Source of the DNA: Epilithonimonas bovis DSM 19482
GTDB taxonomy: Bacteria; Bacteroidota; Bacteroidia; Flavobacteriales; Weeksellaceae
DNA: 64,000 bases
Reading direction: 5' to 3'
Assembly (NCBI RefSeq): GCF_900108115.1
Contig: NZ_FTPU01000010.1
Location: 1-64,000, forward strand
In this document: positions 36,628-45,990 of the stretch, piece after piece
Layout of the letters: each line of letters begins with the position of its first letter
Position numbering within the stretch: position 1 is the first letter of the stretch
The notes under the pieces: generated by a model
The model's input: the letters and a program-made list of their open reading frames with translations, nothing else
Told to the model about the DNA's origin: nothing
The model's database searches: none
Translations under genes and position numbers: made by a program

Positions 36628-38058
36628 TTAATAATAACCAAGAACTTTCATCCAAAGTCCGCCTACAACCATATAAATGATAAGCAGGACCACACCAATT
36701 TCTAAGCCCCGAAGCCACCAGGCTTTAAGATCCACATAACCGCTTCCGAAGAAAACTGGCGCCGGGCCGTGACCATACTGTGTAAGAACGCCATAAATTG
36801 AACCCACAAACCCAAGCATCATAGCCAGCAACATTGGCGGCACACCTACCGCTACACCTACGCCCAACAGCGCTGCGTACATGGCTGCAACGTGTGCTGT
36901 TGCACTGGCGAATATATAGTGGCTGAAAAAGTAAACAATAACAATGACCGGAAATGCCACCTGCCAACTCAAACCGGATATTTCTGTTTTGATAAGGCCA
37001 CTGAACCAGCCTATAAACCCAAGATCATTCAGTGAACTGGCCATCATCACAAGCACTGCAAACCAAACAATGGTGTCCCATGCTCCTTTTTCGGATTTTA
37101 CATCTTCCCAGGTCAGTACAGAAGTTAACAATAACAAAGTAAGCCCCATAAAAGCAGTGGTAGTAGCATCAATAGACAACGCACCTCCAAAAATCCAAAG
37201 CCCTAAAAGAATGAAGAACGCGAGAAGCATCAGCCATTCATTTTTAGAAATTGGCCCCATCTCTTTCAGTTTTTGTGAAGCTACTTTGGGCGCGTCTTCT
37301 GTTTTTTTGAGTTCAGGCGGATAAAGTTTGTATAAAACAAATGGCACTACAAAGAAAGCTACCAGGCCTGGCAGAAAACCAGCTTCGGCCCACGACATCC
37401 ATGTGATGTTAATCCCCAGATTGGCTGCAAACTTTTGGCACATCGGGTTACTGGCAGTCCCAGTTAAAAACATAGACGAGGCTATCAGATTCATATAATA
37501 ACTATTCAACGTTAAAAACGAACCGAGTTTCCTGTGCGTTTCTTCTTTGTCCGGCAGCGAGCCAAAGTTAATGGCCATAGACTTCATAATCGGGTAAATG
37601 ATACCACCGCCACGTGCAGTATTACTTGGTATAGCCGGCGCAAGGCATAGATCTGCAAGCCCCAACCCGTAGGCCAAACCGAGAGAGCTTTTACCAAAAA
37701 TACGGATAAAGAGAAAAGCAATCCTGTTGCCCAAACCAGTTTTGATAAAACCTCTGGCAATAAAAAACGAAATCCCTATAAGCCAAATCACTTTATCACC
37801 AAAGCCTGTTAATGCTTTTGTAATCGACTTGCCGGCATCACCCGGCGCTAATACCTGTGTAAGCGCCGTAACGCCTAAAGCAAGCATACACATCGTTCCC
37901 ATCGGTGCCGCTTTGAGGATAATCCCCAAAATAGTGGCTGCAAAAATCGCAAACAGGTGCCAGGCATCTTCTGTAACGCCTTTAGGTACCGGAATAAACC
38001 ATAATAAAACCGCAATGGCAATTGTAATGGCTACATTTCTGATGTTAATTTCTTTCAT
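36628..38058 (-). CDS. DASS-family dicarboxylate/sodium symporter
   Basis: The 476-residue protein has about twelve hydrophobic segments and both repeats of the divalent-anion:sodium symporter family: the first SNT motif in PAIPSNTARGGG and the second motif region GTASNPMC, then HYIFASATAHVAAMYAALL. SLC13/DASS transporters carry succinate, malate, fumarate or related anions. Its place directly upstream of sdhCAB and downstream of a porin gene argues that C4-dicarboxylates are the substrate. Sulfate or tricarboxylate cannot be excluded. Confidence 0.9.
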   Translation of the reverse strand: MKEINIRNVAITIAIAVLLWFIPVPKGVTEDAWHLFAIFAATILGIILKAAPMGTMCMLALGVTALTQVLAPGDAGKSITKALTGFGDKVIWLIGISFFIARGFIKTGLGNRIAFLFIRIFGKSSLGLAYGLGLADLCLAPAIPSNTARGGGIIYPIMKSMAINFGSLPDKEETHRKLGSFLTLNSYYMNLIASSMFLTGTASNPMCQKFAANLGINITWMSWAEAGFLPGLVAFFVVPFVLYKLYPPELKKTEDAPKVASQKLKEMGPISKNEWLMLLAFFILLGLWIFGGALSIDATTTAFMGLTLLLLTSVLTWEDVKSEKGAWDTIVWFAVLVMMASSLNDLGFIGWFSGLIKTEISGLSWQVAFPVIVIVYFFSHYIFASATAHVAAMYAALLGVGVAVGVPPMLLAMMLGFVGSIYGVLTQYGHGPAPVFFGSGYVDLKAWWLRGLEIGVVLLIIYMVVGGLWMKVLGYY

Positions 38059-38079
38059 GATAATGATTGTATTAATCGG

Positions 38080-39234
38080 TTAAAATCTGCTTTGTACCTG
38101 TATTATAAAAAGATTGTTGTTGTACTGCGTTGTATTAGGCGTCTGGTTTTTGTATCGGTCAAACTGCATCCCCAACTGGATTCTTGCACCATAATCTTTG
38201 AGGAACTCCAAGCCCAGCATTGGTGTAATGGTTTGCCTTGGATTAGAATTAATTTTATAATTCGTATCCAGATATTCATAACGGCAGGAGAACTCAAATG
38301 CACTTAAGTTTTTATGATGAATCTCATACCTCAAATTAGGAAGAAAATAAATCCCTCTAATCTGATAATCATTGATATTAGACGATCTTAAAGCCGGATC
38401 CAATGCGTAATAAAGAACATGATTGGTGCCTTGTTTGGCTTCCAGCTGCATGTCCAGACTCCATTTGGGATCAAATTGGACTAATGATGTCAGATCGGCG
38501 CCCAGCGCATATACTTTGTGAGAAGATACTTCTCCCACGCCACCGTTAAGCCCCAGGTTGAGCCCGTATTTTTTCACCAGGCCAAAAACCAGCCTTGTAG
38601 AATATTGCTTACCATTATCGCTGTCGTTAATCTGATTTTTACCATTACCATTCACCACAGACACGGCATACTTGAACGGCATGTTACCCAACTTTAGCTG
38701 GCCGTTGGCAGAGAGGCCAATCTGAAAACTCGTCCATCCCAATTTTCCAAATTCGGTATATTGGTTAGACCAGTTCAGGGATTTTATTATATCAATCGGA
38801 TAAGTCTCCTCTATCCCAAACCATGGACGGAATTGCCCTGCCGTAATGGAGAGTTTTGGGCTGAAGGTATATTTCAAATAAGCATTCTCCAATACTCTGG
38901 ATTTGGGGTCGTTTTTAAAATCTGCCAAATTGGCTAATACTACCACATTAGTCCTTTTGCTGATCTTCGCCTGCATCTGCACCCGCATATACTTAATCAG
39001 GAACGTGTTATCTGTGCCGCTTTGGTCTACATGATGCAGGCCATTAACATCTACATCTTTTGTAAGACTCTCCACATAACGCGCCTGAAAAAGGCCCTTG
39101 AACTGAAACTGCGGATATTTTACCACCTCTTTGGGTTCCTCAACTTTGGAACTGTCTGTGGTTTGTGATTTAGAAACTGCAAAAAACAGTAAAAGAATAG
39201 AGATAAAACCTTTTTTAAGAACATTGGATTTCAT
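38080..39234 (-). CDS. OprO/OprP-like outer-membrane porin
   Basis: A 384-residue protein with a signal peptide (about 1-24, ending FAVSKSQ), a short linker and a beta-barrel of alternating residues ending in an aromatic C-terminus (FIIQVQSRF). The pattern matches phosphate-selective-porin-like (OprO/P) proteins in Bacteroidota. As first gene of an operon with a dicarboxylate transporter and succinate dehydrogenase, it likely admits C4-dicarboxylates to the periplasm; that is inference. A TATCTTTG -7 element lies about 130 nt upstream. Confidence 0.85.
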   Translation of the reverse strand: MKSNVLKKGFISILLLFFAVSKSQTTDSSKVEEPKEVVKYPQFQFKGLFQARYVESLTKDVDVNGLHHVDQSGTDNTFLIKYMRVQMQAKISKRTNVVVLANLADFKNDPKSRVLENAYLKYTFSPKLSITAGQFRPWFGIEETYPIDIIKSLNWSNQYTEFGKLGWTSFQIGLSANGQLKLGNMPFKYAVSVVNGNGKNQINDSDNGKQYSTRLVFGLVKKYGLNLGLNGGVGEVSSHKVYALGADLTSLVQFDPKWSLDMQLEAKQGTNHVLYYALDPALRSSNINDYQIRGIYFLPNLRYEIHHKNLSAFEFSCRYEYLDTNYKINSNPRQTITPMLGLEFLKDYGARIQLGMQFDRYKNQTPNTTQYNNNLFIIQVQSRF

Positions 39235-39681
39235 AAGGTTCGATTGTTTTTATATGGTTAATAGATAAGGCTTAATCGAAAACAGCTATTAATTATTTTT
39301 AATTAATCTAAACAAATTATGATATTATGCATAATCAATAACCTTAATCGTTATATTTTAATCAAAGATAATGATTAATTGTTTTATGTCATAAATTTAA
39401 AAAATAATTTAACTATTTACAATCCTATATTAGTTTTAAAATTAATATTATGTTAAAAATCATCTAAATTATATTAAAACTGAATCAAAAAAAACTATCT
39501 ATTCAAAAATCAATAGATGTAGGTTATCAGAAAAAAAAATGTGATATGTTTTATAAATCTCTATCGGAATTTCATTTTATCAAAAAAATTGATGGTAATA
39601 GAAAAATAATTGAAGGAAAAACAAGATTTTGGCGTCATATTGATTGACTATCCTAATCGGTCAAAAAATATTTTCTCTTTT
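39235..39681. other. 447-bp AT-rich divergent promoter region
   Basis: No gene is seen between the porin operon and the MBL hydrolase. On the minus strand TATCTTTG at 39363-39370 matches the -7 consensus and is the best candidate for the porin-dass-sdh operon, leaving a 5' leader of about 120 nt. The remainder is low-complexity AT-rich sequence. An upstream TTG start at 39610 for the MBL gene is possible but less likely. Confidence 0.45.
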
Positions 39682-40764
39682 ATGATTTACATTATCTTAA
39701 TACTGTTGGTTTTAGCCATTTATCTCTATAATCATCCTGTTTTTGGAGGAAAAGCCGAAGGAAAAAGGCTTATGAGGATAAAACAGTCTCCCAATTACAA
39801 CAATGGCACATTCCGGAATCTAAGCCCCACACCTGCATTGGCAGAAGGTTACAGCATGCCACAGGTCATGTGGCAATTTTTAACAGACAAAACATCTCAC
39901 AAAAGGCCAGACCATATGCTGCCTTCCAAAAAAACCAATCTTAAAGACCAACCTGTTGACGATGATTTCCTGGTTTGGATGGGACATTCTTCTTATTATT
40001 TTCAGTTAGATAAGAAGCGCTTCCTTGTAGATCCTGTTTTCAGCGGGAATGCCTCACCCATCCCCGGAACTACGAAAGCGTTTGCTGGTTCGGATATCTA
40101 TAATGCCGATGATTTTCCTCCTATTGACTTTCTTATCATCTCACATGACCATTATGACCATCTGGATTATAAAACGATTAAAGAATTAAAGCCTAAAATC
40201 AATAAGGTGATTTGTGGATTAGGCGTGGGTGCCCACTTTGAACGATGGGGCTTTGACGAAGATCAGATTATCGAGCTGGACTGGTATGATGAGGCAGAAT
40301 TAGCAAAAGATTTCAGGATCATTTCTACGCCAGCCAGGCATTTTTCCGGCAGAAGGTTTAGAAGGAATAATACGCTGTGGGCTTCCTACGTTCTTGAGAG
40401 TCCCGGAAAAAGGATTTTCATTGGTGGTGACAGCGGTTATGATGTCCATTTTAAAGAAATTGGTGAAAAATATGGCCCTTTTGACTGGGCCATCCTAGAA
40501 AACGGACAGTATAACGAGAAATGGCGTTACATCCATACATTGCCCAATGAATTTGTGAAAGTTGCAGAAGATCTTAATGTGAAAAATGTTTTGCCAGTCC
40601 ACTCAGGGAAGTTTGCTTTGGCACAACACCCGTGGACAGAGCCTTTGCAAAAAGTATGCGATAACTGCGCTCAGGAAAAGTTCAATCTTTACACGCCCCT
40701 TATTGGTGAAAAACTAAACCTCAACAGCGAGCCACAAACATTCACGCATTGGTGGAACGATTAA
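39682..40764 (+). CDS. Membrane-anchored MBL-fold metallohydrolase
   Basis: The 360-residue protein (from the ATG at 39682) starts with one membrane segment (MIYIILILLVLAIYLYNH) and continues as a metallo-beta-lactamase fold with the HxHxDH motif in ISHDHYDHLDY, a later His in TPARHFSGR and GGDSGYDVHFKE. The layout resembles NAPE-PLD/UlaG-like hydrolases. The substrate is unknown; lipid or phosphodiester hydrolysis is one possibility. A TTG start 24 codons upstream (39610) is possible but would bury the membrane segment. A hairpin terminator follows. Confidence 0.88.
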   Translation: MIYIILILLVLAIYLYNHPVFGGKAEGKRLMRIKQSPNYNNGTFRNLSPTPALAEGYSMPQVMWQFLTDKTSHKRPDHMLPSKKTNLKDQPVDDDFLVWMGHSSYYFQLDKKRFLVDPVFSGNASPIPGTTKAFAGSDIYNADDFPPIDFLIISHDHYDHLDYKTIKELKPKINKVICGLGVGAHFERWGFDEDQIIELDWYDEAELAKDFRIISTPARHFSGRRFRRNNTLWASYVLESPGKRIFIGGDSGYDVHFKEIGEKYGPFDWAILENGQYNEKWRYIHTLPNEFVKVAEDLNVKNVLPVHSGKFALAQHPWTEPLQKVCDNCAQEKFNLYTPLIGEKLNLNSEPQTFTHWWND

Positions 40765-40767
40765 CAA

Positions 40768-40800
40768 AAAGCCTCTCCATTTAAGGAGAGGCTTTGTTAT
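40768..40800. terminator. Bidirectional terminator between MBL gene and gcvP
   Basis: aaagcctctcc (40768-40778) pairs with ggagaggcttt (40785-40795). A-rich on one side and T-rich on the other, between convergent genes. Confidence 0.85.
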
Positions 40801-40883
40801 ATCAGACCAGGAATCCAGACATGAGAATCAGCTCTTAGCCTGCTCAACTATCTTTCAACAGTCTGTTATCTTTTTGTCAAGCA

Positions 40884-43742
40884 CTACATATACGCTTCTA
40901 TAGGCTCACAGGTACAGACAAGATTTCTGTCGCCATAGGCTTCATCAATTCTTGACACCGTTGCAAAGAATTTGTGTGTACGCACCCATTCCAGCGGATA
41001 CGCTGCTTTTTCTCTGCCATACGGTTTATCCCAGTTGTCAGAGATAACGACCTGCTCGGTATGAGGTGCATTCTTAAGGACATTGTTATCTTTATCCGCA
41101 TCACCGTTGGCAATCTCTTCAATCTCCTTTTTGATATTAATTAGCGCTTCAGCAAAACGTTCTATCTCCTCTTTACTTTCGGATTCTGTAGGCTCTATCA
41201 TCAGAGTACCAGCAACAGGGAAACTGACAGTTGGTGCATGGTAACCATAGTCCATCAGCCTTTTTGCAACATCGGCAACCTCAATCCCCAAAGATTTGAA
41301 CTGGCGGAAGTCAACAATACACTCATGGGCTACCCTGCCATTTTCGTTGGCATAAAGAATAGGGAAATGCTCAGCCAAAATCTCTTTCAGATAATTGGCA
41401 TTCAGGATGGCATACTCGGTGGCTTTTTTAAGTCCCGATGTCCCCAGCATTTTAATATAAGCATATGAGATATTAAGAATCAACCCGGAACCATAAGGCG
41501 CAGCTGAAATCCCGTCAATAGCATCTTTGGTACCTACAGGAATATTAGCGTTGGTTGGTAAAAACGGAACCAAATGCTCTGCCACACAGATGGGGCCTAC
41601 GCCCGGCCCACCGCCACCATGCGGGATTGCAAAGGTTTTGTGCAGATTCAGGTGGCAGACATCTGCCCCTATATTCCCCGGGCTTGTATAGCCGACCTGT
41701 GCATTCATATTGGCACCATCCATATAAACCTGGCCGCCATGCTCGTGAATCAGTTTTGTAATCTCCTTGATATTGGCATCAAAAAAACCATAGGTAGAAG
41801 GATAAGTAATCATAACAGCCGCAAGGTTTGCAGAATGCTGCTCGGCTTTTGCTTTGAGATCCTCAAAATCAATCTCACCATTTTCCAGGTTTTTAACCAC
41901 TACAATTTTCATCCCGGCCATGGCTGCAGAAGCCGGATTGGTACCATGTGCCGACTGTGGGATAAGAACAATATTACGATGGCCTTCTCCTCTGTTTTTA
42001 TGGTATTCGCGGATCACCATCAGACCGGAATATTCGCCTTGGGCACCGGAATTAGGCTGCAAAGAAGTGCCTGCAAAGCCTGTGATCTCTGCCAGGTCTT
42101 TCTCCAGCTGTTTGATCATCAGCTGATAACCGCCGGCCTGCTCTGTAGGTACAAACGGATGGATGCTGCCCCATTCTGCCCATGATAAAGGGATCATTTC
42201 GGTAGCGGCATTCAGTTTCATCGTACAGGAACCCAGGGAAATCATAGAATGGGTCAAAGACAAATCTTTTCTTTCCAGGCGTTTGATATACCGCATCAGT
42301 TCTGTCTCTGTATGGTATTTGTTGAAAACTTCTTCCGTAAGGATTTCGTCTGTCCTCAGCAACTCAGCCGGGATCGAATATTCTTCTTTAAGCGTCAGTT
42401 TATACCCTTGTTTTGCTTTGAACTGGGCAAAGGCATCAACTAATTTATTCAGTTTTTCTACCGTAGTCGTTTCATTGATAGAGATGCTTACAATTCCCTG
42501 AGAGAAGTAATTAAGGTTAATCTTCTGATCTCTCATCTTCATTCTCAAAGAGGTTTTCTCTTCCTCATGGAGCCTGAACTTTACCGTATCAAAAACCGGC
42601 TCGTCTACAATATCATATCCCAAGATCCTGAGTGCATCTGCAAGGGCATTGGTTTTATAATGGATCTGATCCGCAATAAAGTTGAGGCCTTTTGGCCCGT
42701 GGTAGACGGCATACATCCCTGCCATAACAGCCAGCAGGACCTGGGCTGTACAGATGTTGGATGTTGCTTTTTCTCTTTTGATATGCTGCTCTCTGGTTTG
42801 CAGTGCCATTCTCAACGCGCGTCTGCCGTACACATCCTGCGAAACACCAATGATCCTTCCCGGGATGTCTCTTTTGTAATCGTCTTTGCAGGCAAAAAAG
42901 GCAGCATGAGGCCCGCCATATCCCATCGGGATCCCAAATCTCTGCGTGGTGCCCACGGCACAGTCAGCACCCATGGTTGCCGGTGATTTTAACTTCACCA
43001 ATGCCATTGGGTCACAGGCTACAACAACCTGAAGATCAAATCCTTTAGCCGAAGCGATAAAATCGGTATAATCCAGGACAATACCGTTTTTGCCCGGGTA
43101 CTGCAACAGGATCCCAAAATAAGAATCGTTGAACTGATGACTGGCGTGATTGCCTACAATAATATCAATACCCAACCCTTCTGCTTTGGTTTTGAGCACA
43201 GAAATCGTTTGTGGTAAAACAAGGTCCGACACAAAGAACTTAATCGCATTATCTTTTTTCTGCGCTTTGCTTCTGTTATTGAAAAACATGTGCATTGCTT
43301 CTGCCGCAGCGGTAGCCTCATCCAGAAGAGACGCATTAGCCATCGGGAAACCGGTAAGGTCACAAATAACGGTCTGGAAATTAAGGAGCGCCTCCAGCCT
43401 GCCCTGGGCAATCTCTGCCTGATACGGCGTATAGGCGGTGTACCAGCTTGGGTTTTCCAGAATATTTCTCTGGATTGGCGAAGGCAAAATAGTGTTAAAA
43501 TATCCAAAACCAATGTAGGTATCAAAATCTACATTTTTAGTTGCCAGATCTTTAGAATGCAAAAGCATCTCATATTCAGAAAGTGGCTCTGCGAGCTCCA
43601 GCTCTTTCTGCAATCTTATACTGTGAGGAATGGTTTGAGAAATGAGTTCATCGATACTGCTAACACCGATTTTGTTTAGCATTTCCACTTTATCAGCTTC
43701 GTTGAGGCTGATATGGCGGTTGACAAATTGCTGTGTGTTCAT
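40884..43742 (-). CDS. gcvP: Glycine dehydrogenase (decarboxylating), P protein
   Basis: A 952-residue fused P1/P2 protein that decarboxylates glycine with PLP and transfers the aminomethyl group to lipoyl-GcvH. Visible landmarks are GFGYFNTILPSPIQRNIL near the N-terminus, YQAEIAQGRLEALLNFQT and the PLP-Lys block LNLHKTFAIPHGGGGPGVGP near residue 700. Normal family length. It is not clustered with gcvT or gcvH. A dense series of rarer words is not seen; composition is higher in GC than the phytase region next door. Confidence 0.95.
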   Translation of the reverse strand: MNTQQFVNRHISLNEADKVEMLNKIGVSSIDELISQTIPHSIRLQKELELAEPLSEYEMLLHSKDLATKNVDFDTYIGFGYFNTILPSPIQRNILENPSWYTAYTPYQAEIAQGRLEALLNFQTVICDLTGFPMANASLLDEATAAAEAMHMFFNNRSKAQKKDNAIKFFVSDLVLPQTISVLKTKAEGLGIDIIVGNHASHQFNDSYFGILLQYPGKNGIVLDYTDFIASAKGFDLQVVVACDPMALVKLKSPATMGADCAVGTTQRFGIPMGYGGPHAAFFACKDDYKRDIPGRIIGVSQDVYGRRALRMALQTREQHIKREKATSNICTAQVLLAVMAGMYAVYHGPKGLNFIADQIHYKTNALADALRILGYDIVDEPVFDTVKFRLHEEEKTSLRMKMRDQKINLNYFSQGIVSISINETTTVEKLNKLVDAFAQFKAKQGYKLTLKEEYSIPAELLRTDEILTEEVFNKYHTETELMRYIKRLERKDLSLTHSMISLGSCTMKLNAATEMIPLSWAEWGSIHPFVPTEQAGGYQLMIKQLEKDLAEITGFAGTSLQPNSGAQGEYSGLMVIREYHKNRGEGHRNIVLIPQSAHGTNPASAAMAGMKIVVVKNLENGEIDFEDLKAKAEQHSANLAAVMITYPSTYGFFDANIKEITKLIHEHGGQVYMDGANMNAQVGYTSPGNIGADVCHLNLHKTFAIPHGGGGPGVGPICVAEHLVPFLPTNANIPVGTKDAIDGISAAPYGSGLILNISYAYIKMLGTSGLKKATEYAILNANYLKEILAEHFPILYANENGRVAHECIVDFRQFKSLGIEVADVAKRLMDYGYHAPTVSFPVAGTLMIEPTESESKEEIERFAEALINIKKEIEEIANGDADKDNNVLKNAPHTEQVVISDNWDKPYGREKAAYPLEWVRTHKFFATVSRIDEAYGDRNLVCTCEPIEAYM

Positions 43743-43836
43743 TTATAAACTTTAGATTAGATTTTTACTAAAAAGGTTCGTAAAAATACTAATTTTAAAA
43801 GAACTGAGCAATGAATAGCATCGAAAATGAATATCC

Positions 43837-44838
43837 CTATTCCCTATCAGAAAGGTAGTTTTTAAGATGAAAATCAATACTTTCGGCAACCGGGATAAAG
43901 TGATAGCTCAATACATCTGTAATTTTTTTGTTTGAGATGCGCGAGTCTGACTTTACCGCCTCCACATTAGACCGGTTCAGCAGCTTAAGCCCCGGCACAA
44001 GCCAGCCCAAGAGCGTCCCAATAATTGGTGCCAAATCAAGGAAAAAAGGAGCGATGATCCTGGCGCGGCGCAGACCTTCTGCCTGCCTTACCTGATCCGA
44101 AATCTTCTGGTATTTGTAATTTTCTGAACTAATAATAAACCGCTCACCAAAGGTATTTTTAGCCATTAGCGCAATGGCCGTCTTTGCCACATCGCGGACA
44201 TCCACATAAGACGTGCCACCCGGGAAAGTTACAGGCAATGCAGACTTGGCCATCAGGTCCCCGCTGCTGCTGCCCCAGTTTCCGGAGCCTATAATCAGTC
44301 CCGGATTGATAATAATGGTATTAAGGCCTTCGGCAGATGCCCTCCAGACTTCCATCTCAGACAGATGCTTGGAAATCGCGTAGCCGGAGTGTTGCAGCTT
44401 TGGGTTAAAATCAGAGTTTTCATCCATCATCCCGGCTTCATTATAACCATCCAATACCGCAATAGAACTTACAAAAAGGAACTTTTTAACCTTGGTACTG
44501 TCTATAGCGTACAGCAGATTTTTGGTACCTTCTATATTGGTTTTAAAAAGTTCTTTATCGTCTCTGGGGTTGAAACTGACTTTTGCAGCACAATGGTACA
44601 CCTCATCTACACCTTTCAAAGCCTCCTGAAGAGACTCGATAGATTCGAAATCGGTATCAATCCATTGGATTTTATCGAAATAAAAATCCGGCTTATCTGT
44701 ATAAAAACGATAGGACGCTCTTACTTCTTTCAGATTGCTAGAAGGTCTTTTTGTTGCGCGAACTTCTTTTCCTTGCTTTAAAAGTTCAAGAACAAACACT
44801 CTTCCGAGTATTCCTGTAGCGCCGGTGACTAAAACCAT
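43837..44838 (-). CDS. NAD-dependent epimerase/dehydratase family protein
   Basis: A 333-residue extended SDR with the nucleotide-binding motif VTGATGILGRVFVLELLKQG, DEVYHCAAKVSFNP, the Ser-Tyr-x3-Lys catalytic set in SGYAISKHLSE, and NPGLIIGSGNWG. It resembles dihydroflavonol reductase-like and epimerase-like oxidoreductases. Substrate unknown. It lies alone between gcvP and the phytase gene; TATATTTG at 44844-44851 is 5 nt from the start codon. Confidence 0.88.
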   Translation of the reverse strand: MVLVTGATGILGRVFVLELLKQGKEVRATKRPSSNLKEVRASYRFYTDKPDFYFDKIQWIDTDFESIESLQEALKGVDEVYHCAAKVSFNPRDDKELFKTNIEGTKNLLYAIDSTKVKKFLFVSSIAVLDGYNEAGMMDENSDFNPKLQHSGYAISKHLSEMEVWRASAEGLNTIIINPGLIIGSGNWGSSSGDLMAKSALPVTFPGGTSYVDVRDVAKTAIALMAKNTFGERFIISSENYKYQKISDQVRQAEGLRRARIIAPFFLDLAPIIGTLLGWLVPGLKLLNRSNVEAVKSDSRISNKKITDVLSYHFIPVAESIDFHLKNYLSDRE

Positions 44839-44843
44839 ATGTG

Positions 44844-44851
44844 CAAATATA
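44844..44851 (-). promoter_or_regulatory. Epimerase -7 element (TATATTTG) next to the ATG
   Basis: On the minus strand this is TATATTTG, with only 5 nt between its G and the ATG at 44838. A leaderless or nearly leaderless mRNA is predicted. Confidence 0.45.
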
Positions 44852-44897
44852 GCGAAATTGTAGATTTATGAAATGATTTTTAATCACATAAAATAAG

Positions 44898-44930
44898 AAA
44901 AGCTGCATTATTTACCAATGCAGCTTTTGT
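44898..44930. terminator. Intrinsic terminator after the phytase gene
   Basis: aaagctgcat (44898-44907) pairs with atgcagcttt (44918-44927); on the minus strand the stem is followed by cttattttatg. It lies downstream of phytase and upstream of the epimerase gene. Confidence 0.8.
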
Positions 44931-44958
44931 GTAAGAATTTCAGATAATCCTCTTGTTT

Positions 44959-45990
44959 TTATTTTTTATTTTGTTGTGCCAAAATAAGAGCTTCTATATC
45001 TCTCCAATCGTAGATGTGAAAAACTTTTCCGTTGCTCATTGCTACAAACATACCTTTAGGAAAATCTGGTCCAAAATTAACATTACTAACATCCGATCCA
45101 TCACTTTCTTTAGTAGAAACTGGTATGATAGCAATCCTTTGGTATGTATTTTTATTAGTATCTCCTTCACGTCTATAGACATTAAAAGTATTGGCTTGCT
45201 GATCTGAGACCAAAATATAACCTGTTTTCTCACCTGTTGGATAAATAGAAATCCCTTCGATATCTGATTTGAAATCATTGGTACCAAATAAAGCTAATTG
45301 TTCATTAGAAGCTGATGGATCTGCATTATATTTATGAATCCCGTATTGTTCATCAGAATAATATATTACTCCCAAAGCATCATCTACTGCAATAGATTCT
45401 ATTTCTTTTTTACCTGAGTATTCGCCAAACTTACGAACGAGCTCTCCAATTACTTGTCCATTACCATCATCTTTCAGTAGATATTGATACAAATACGAGC
45501 CAGAAGGTCCTGTTTTTCTCCCAACAACTGCATAAATTTGTTGTGTTGCAGGGTTTTTATATAATGCAATACCCATTGGACTTTTTTGATCGCTATCTTC
45601 GAAAACAGAAATCCCTCCGTTATCTATTGGTTTTAGATCTGGCACCGAAAAAACACGTATTTTGTTAGTTTCGCGCTCTGTAAATACAGCGATATCCATT
45701 TTTTTACCACCTACTTCTAATCCATATTCTACATCAATGTTGTTGGGACGTTGTATCCCCAAAACTTTATTTACAATCTTACCTTTTAAATCGTAAACAT
45801 AAATCCCTCCATTGGTTTCTTTGTCTGTACCTAAAATTAAACTTTTGGAGGCATCTTGTGGATTAATCCAAAATGCTGGATCATCTGTATCAAACTGAAC
45901 TTTTTGTGTTTTATAAACTGGTTTAACCTTCATAGATGTACATTGTACCATCAAAAAAGAAACCGAAGCTATCAATAATATCTTTTTCAT
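44959..45990 (-). CDS. Beta-propeller phytase, lipoprotein
   Basis: A 343-residue protein with a lipobox-like start (SVSFLMVQCTS) and the six-bladed beta-propeller phytase pattern: DDPAFWINPQDASKSLILG, KIVNKVLGIQRPNNIDVEYG, and KFGEYSGKKEIESIAVDDA with the acidic residues that bind Ca2+ and phytate. The enzyme would release phosphate from phytate at the cell surface or in the periplasm. It overlaps the receptor gene by one base (TAATG), so translation is coupled. The GC content of this gene is clearly lower than that of gcvP. Confidence 0.9.
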   Translation of the reverse strand: MKKILLIASVSFLMVQCTSMKVKPVYKTQKVQFDTDDPAFWINPQDASKSLILGTDKETNGGIYVYDLKGKIVNKVLGIQRPNNIDVEYGLEVGGKKMDIAVFTERETNKIRVFSVPDLKPIDNGGISVFEDSDQKSPMGIALYKNPATQQIYAVVGRKTGPSGSYLYQYLLKDDGNGQVIGELVRKFGEYSGKKEIESIAVDDALGVIYYSDEQYGIHKYNADPSASNEQLALFGTNDFKSDIEGISIYPTGEKTGYILVSDQQANTFNVYRREGDTNKNTYQRIAIIPVSTKESDGSDVSNVNFGPDFPKGMFVAMSNGKVFHIYDWRDIEALILAQQNKK

